Shown: positions 62,543 to 64,000 of the stretch, one piece after another
Numbering within the stretch: the stretch's first letter is position 1
How the letters are laid out: every line of letters starts with the position of its first letter
NCBI RefSeq assembly: GCF_002504165.1
Contig: NZ_CP021404.1
Coordinates: forward strand, 3,162,001-3,226,000
Reading direction: 5' to 3'
Source of the DNA: Pacificitalea manganoxidans
GTDB lineage: Bacteria; Pseudomonadota; Alphaproteobacteria; Rhodobacterales; Rhodobacteraceae
DNA length: 64,000 nt
The notes under the pieces: model-generated
What the model was told of the DNA's origin: nothing
The model's database searches: none
Seen by the model: only the letters and a program-made list of their open reading frames with translations
Made by a program: the position numbers and the translations under genes

Positions 62543-63727
62543 TCACGACAGCCGCGTCAGGAAATCGTCATAGCCGAACTCGCGCAGCACGCGCAGATCG
62601 TCTGTCTCCGAATTCCACAGCGCAAGCGCGGGCAGAGGCACACCGTTGAAGGTGTTCGTCTTCACCATCGAATAATGCGCCTGATCGAGAAAGGCGAAGC
62701 GGTCCCCGATGCGGAAGGGTTCGGCGGGGATGTAATCGCCCACGACATCACCCGCCAAACAGCTTGGCCCGCCGATGCGGTAGGCCTGCCCCTCGTCCCG
62801 CTCGCCCAACAGATCCGGACGATAGGGCGCCTCAATCACGTCGGGCATGTGGCAGGTGGCGGAGATGTCGGAGATTGCCAGCCGCATGCCGTTTTCCGGC
62901 AGGTCGAGCACCTCGCCAATCAGCACACCCGCCTGGAGGGCACAGGCTTCGCCCGGCTCCAGATAGACCTGCACACCGTGGCGCGCCGACAGGGTGGACA
63001 CGAAATCGACCAGACCATCGCGGTCGTAATCGGGCCGGGTGATGTGGTGACCGCCGCCGAGGTTCATCCACTTCATGTTCGCCAGCCACGGGGCAAGCCG
63101 GTCCTCGACCGCCTCCCATGTGCGTTTCAGCGGGGCGAAATCCTGCTCGCACAGAGTATGCATATGCAGGCCGTCGATGCCGTCCATATCGGCATCGGTC
63201 AGCTGCGAAATCGGCGTGCCCAGCCGGGAACACGCCGCGGCGGGGTCGTATTTTGCATTCCAGCCTTCTGAATGTTCGGGGTTGATCCGCAGACCGACCT
63301 CGATCTGGCGACCCTCCGCACGGGCGGCGTCGACCAGCGGGCGGAAACGACGATGCTGCGCGGGGGTGTTGAAGATCACATGATCCGACAACAGCAGGAT
63401 TTCCCGCAGGTCGTCTTCCTTGTAGCCCGCGCAGAACGTCGCGACCTCCCCCTCGAAATGCTCCGCACCGAGCCGAGCCTCGTGGATACCCGACGCACAG
63501 ACCCCGTGCAGATACCGCCCGATCAGCGGCGCCAGCGCAAACATGGAAAACGCCTTTAGCGCCAGAAACACATGCGCGCCGGAACAGTCGGCCACGTCGC
63601 GCAGGATCTTCATGTTGCGCTCTATCGCCACTTCGTCGACGACGAAGCAGGGCGAGGGCACGCGGGTCAGGTCAAGCCGCGCGAAGGCCGCGCGGCTTTC
63701 CTTGATGATGTCGGGCGTGTCGCTCAT
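62543..63727 (-). CDS. nspC: Carboxynorspermidine/carboxyspermidine decarboxylase
   Basis: A 394-residue PLP enzyme of the alanine-racemase/decarboxylase fold. PLP-lysine is in FLALKAFSMF (Lys58). The HMHTLCE, GGGHHITRPDYD, EPGEAC, SDISATCHMPDVIEAPYRP and GPSCLAGDVVGDY segments are typical of NspC/CANSDC. It decarboxylates carboxyspermidine (or carboxynorspermidine). In alphaproteobacteria spermidine is the usual product. The start lies 7 bp after the stop of the dehydrogenase gene, so they are coupled. Confidence 0.93.
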   Translation of the reverse strand: MSDTPDIIKESRAAFARLDLTRVPSPCFVVDEVAIERNMKILRDVADCSGAHVFLALKAFSMFALAPLIGRYLHGVCASGIHEARLGAEHFEGEVATFCAGYKEDDLREILLLSDHVIFNTPAQHRRFRPLVDAARAEGRQIEVGLRINPEHSEGWNAKYDPAAACSRLGTPISQLTDADMDGIDGLHMHTLCEQDFAPLKRTWEAVEDRLAPWLANMKWMNLGGGHHITRPDYDRDGLVDFVSTLSARHGVQVYLEPGEACALQAGVLIGEVLDLPENGMRLAISDISATCHMPDVIEAPYRPDLLGERDEGQAYRIGGPSCLAGDVVGDYIPAEPFRIGDRFAFLDQAHYSMVKTNTFNGVPLPALALWNSETDDLRVLREFGYDDFLTRLS

Positions 63728-63734
63728 GCCGGGC

Positions 63735-64000
63735 TCAGAAATCCACCGGACCGTCAAGCTCGACGATCTTCCACGGCAGCCCTTGGGTGTTGAGCATCTC
63801 CATATAGGGATCGGGATCAAGCTGTTCGGTGTTCCACACGCCCGGCTCATTCCAGTGACCCTGCAACATCATCGCGGCACCGATCATCGCGGGCACGCCT
63901 GTGGTGTAGGCCACGGCCTGACTGCCGACCTCGCGGTAGCATTCCTCGTGATCGCAGATGTTGTAGATGTAGTAGGTCTTCTCCACGCCATCCTTCGGCC
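63735..64000 (-). CDS. Carboxynorspermidine/carboxyspermidine dehydrogenase, C-terminal end (partial)
   Basis: The frame continues past the right edge; only the last 87 or so residues are visible: EKTYYIYNICDHEECYREVG, AVAYTTGVPAMIGAAMM and VWNTEQLDPDPYMEMLNTQGLPW. These match the C terminus of the saccharopine-dehydrogenase-like enzyme that joins putrescine and aspartate semialdehyde reductively. Its place directly before nspC supports the call. Confidence 0.85.
   Translation of the reverse strand, partial: PKDGVEKTYYIYNICDHEECYREVGSQAVAYTTGVPAMIGAAMMLQGHWNEPGVWNTEQLDPDPYMEMLNTQGLPWKIVELDGPVDF

Overview
The window is 64 kb of GC-rich chromosome that reads as a Rhodobacteraceae (Rhodobacter/Roseobacter-type) alphaproteobacterium. 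The evidence is the gene set: a COQ9-family protein, the DUF1013 cell-cycle regulator TrcR, phosphatidylcholine synthase, an N-terminally extended acyl-CoA dehydrogenase that looks like methylsuccinyl-CoA dehydrogenase of the ethylmalonyl-CoA pathway, an NDUFA9-like and an NDUFS6-like protein, a PetP/PetR-like regulator pair, and a GT14/DUF5928 glycosyltransferase. I see no insertion sequences, phage genes, CRISPR arrays, rRNA or attachment sites. There is one tRNA gene. Coding density is high and most genes sit in short operons.

Layout. 1-9.9 kb is mostly core functions: a GST, mscL overlapping an Lrp-type regulator, rpsU, coq9, a quinone oxidoreductase, a secreted RNase T2, trcR, rpe, a glycosyltransferase and an esterase. 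10.1-14.6 kb is a minus-strand coxG-coxS-coxL-coxM operon of the form II (putative) CO dehydrogenase / molybdenum hydroxylase type. 14.8-19.0 kb is a plus-strand signalling module: a NarL regulator, a FIST protein and a hybrid kinase, with the architecture of NosP/NahK nitric-oxide sensing. 19.0-21.9 kb is the proC-csaA-hydroxyacid dehydrogenase-pcs operon. 22.3-27.4 kb holds ileS and an extremely acidic exported PRC-barrel protein.

27.4-34.4 kb holds a TSUP permease, mcd, a divergent sulfotransferase / GT14 pair, a HIT protein, an ATP-grasp protein and a small zinc-finger protein. 34.4-41.5 kb holds dnaX-ybaB, a DUF599 membrane protein and glcDEF (glycolate oxidase). 41.6-47.2 kb holds a trypsin-like protease, a small heat-shock gene with an RpoH-type promoter and a ROSE-like RNA thermometer, rnhA, accD-folC and asd. 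47.3-53.0 kb holds glpD, tRNA-Leu(CAG), the NDUFA9-like gene, petP/petR-like regulators and ilvE, with two matched palindromic operators between the MarR gene and ilvE. 53.1-61.6 kb holds a 61-codon ORF, an EamA permease, a caspase-fold protein without catalytic residues fused to peptidoglycan-binding domains, a CckA-like hybrid kinase with a lone receiver, an Fe-S uracil-DNA-glycosylase-family protein, an SseB-domain protein and an exported metallo-beta-lactamase-fold protein. 61.6-64 kb is a polyamine cluster: agmatinase, carboxy(nor)spermidine decarboxylase and the end of its dehydrogenase.

How the genes work together. Glycolate oxidase and Mcd point to C2 metabolism (glycolate to glyoxylate; acetyl-CoA assimilation). 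The polyamine genes suggest putrescine made from agmatine and spermidine made through carboxyspermidine. The regulatory elements I trust most are the RpoH promoter plus thermometer of the small heat-shock gene and the paired palindromes at petP/ilvE. Function calls rest on family motifs recognised by eye; no database search was run.
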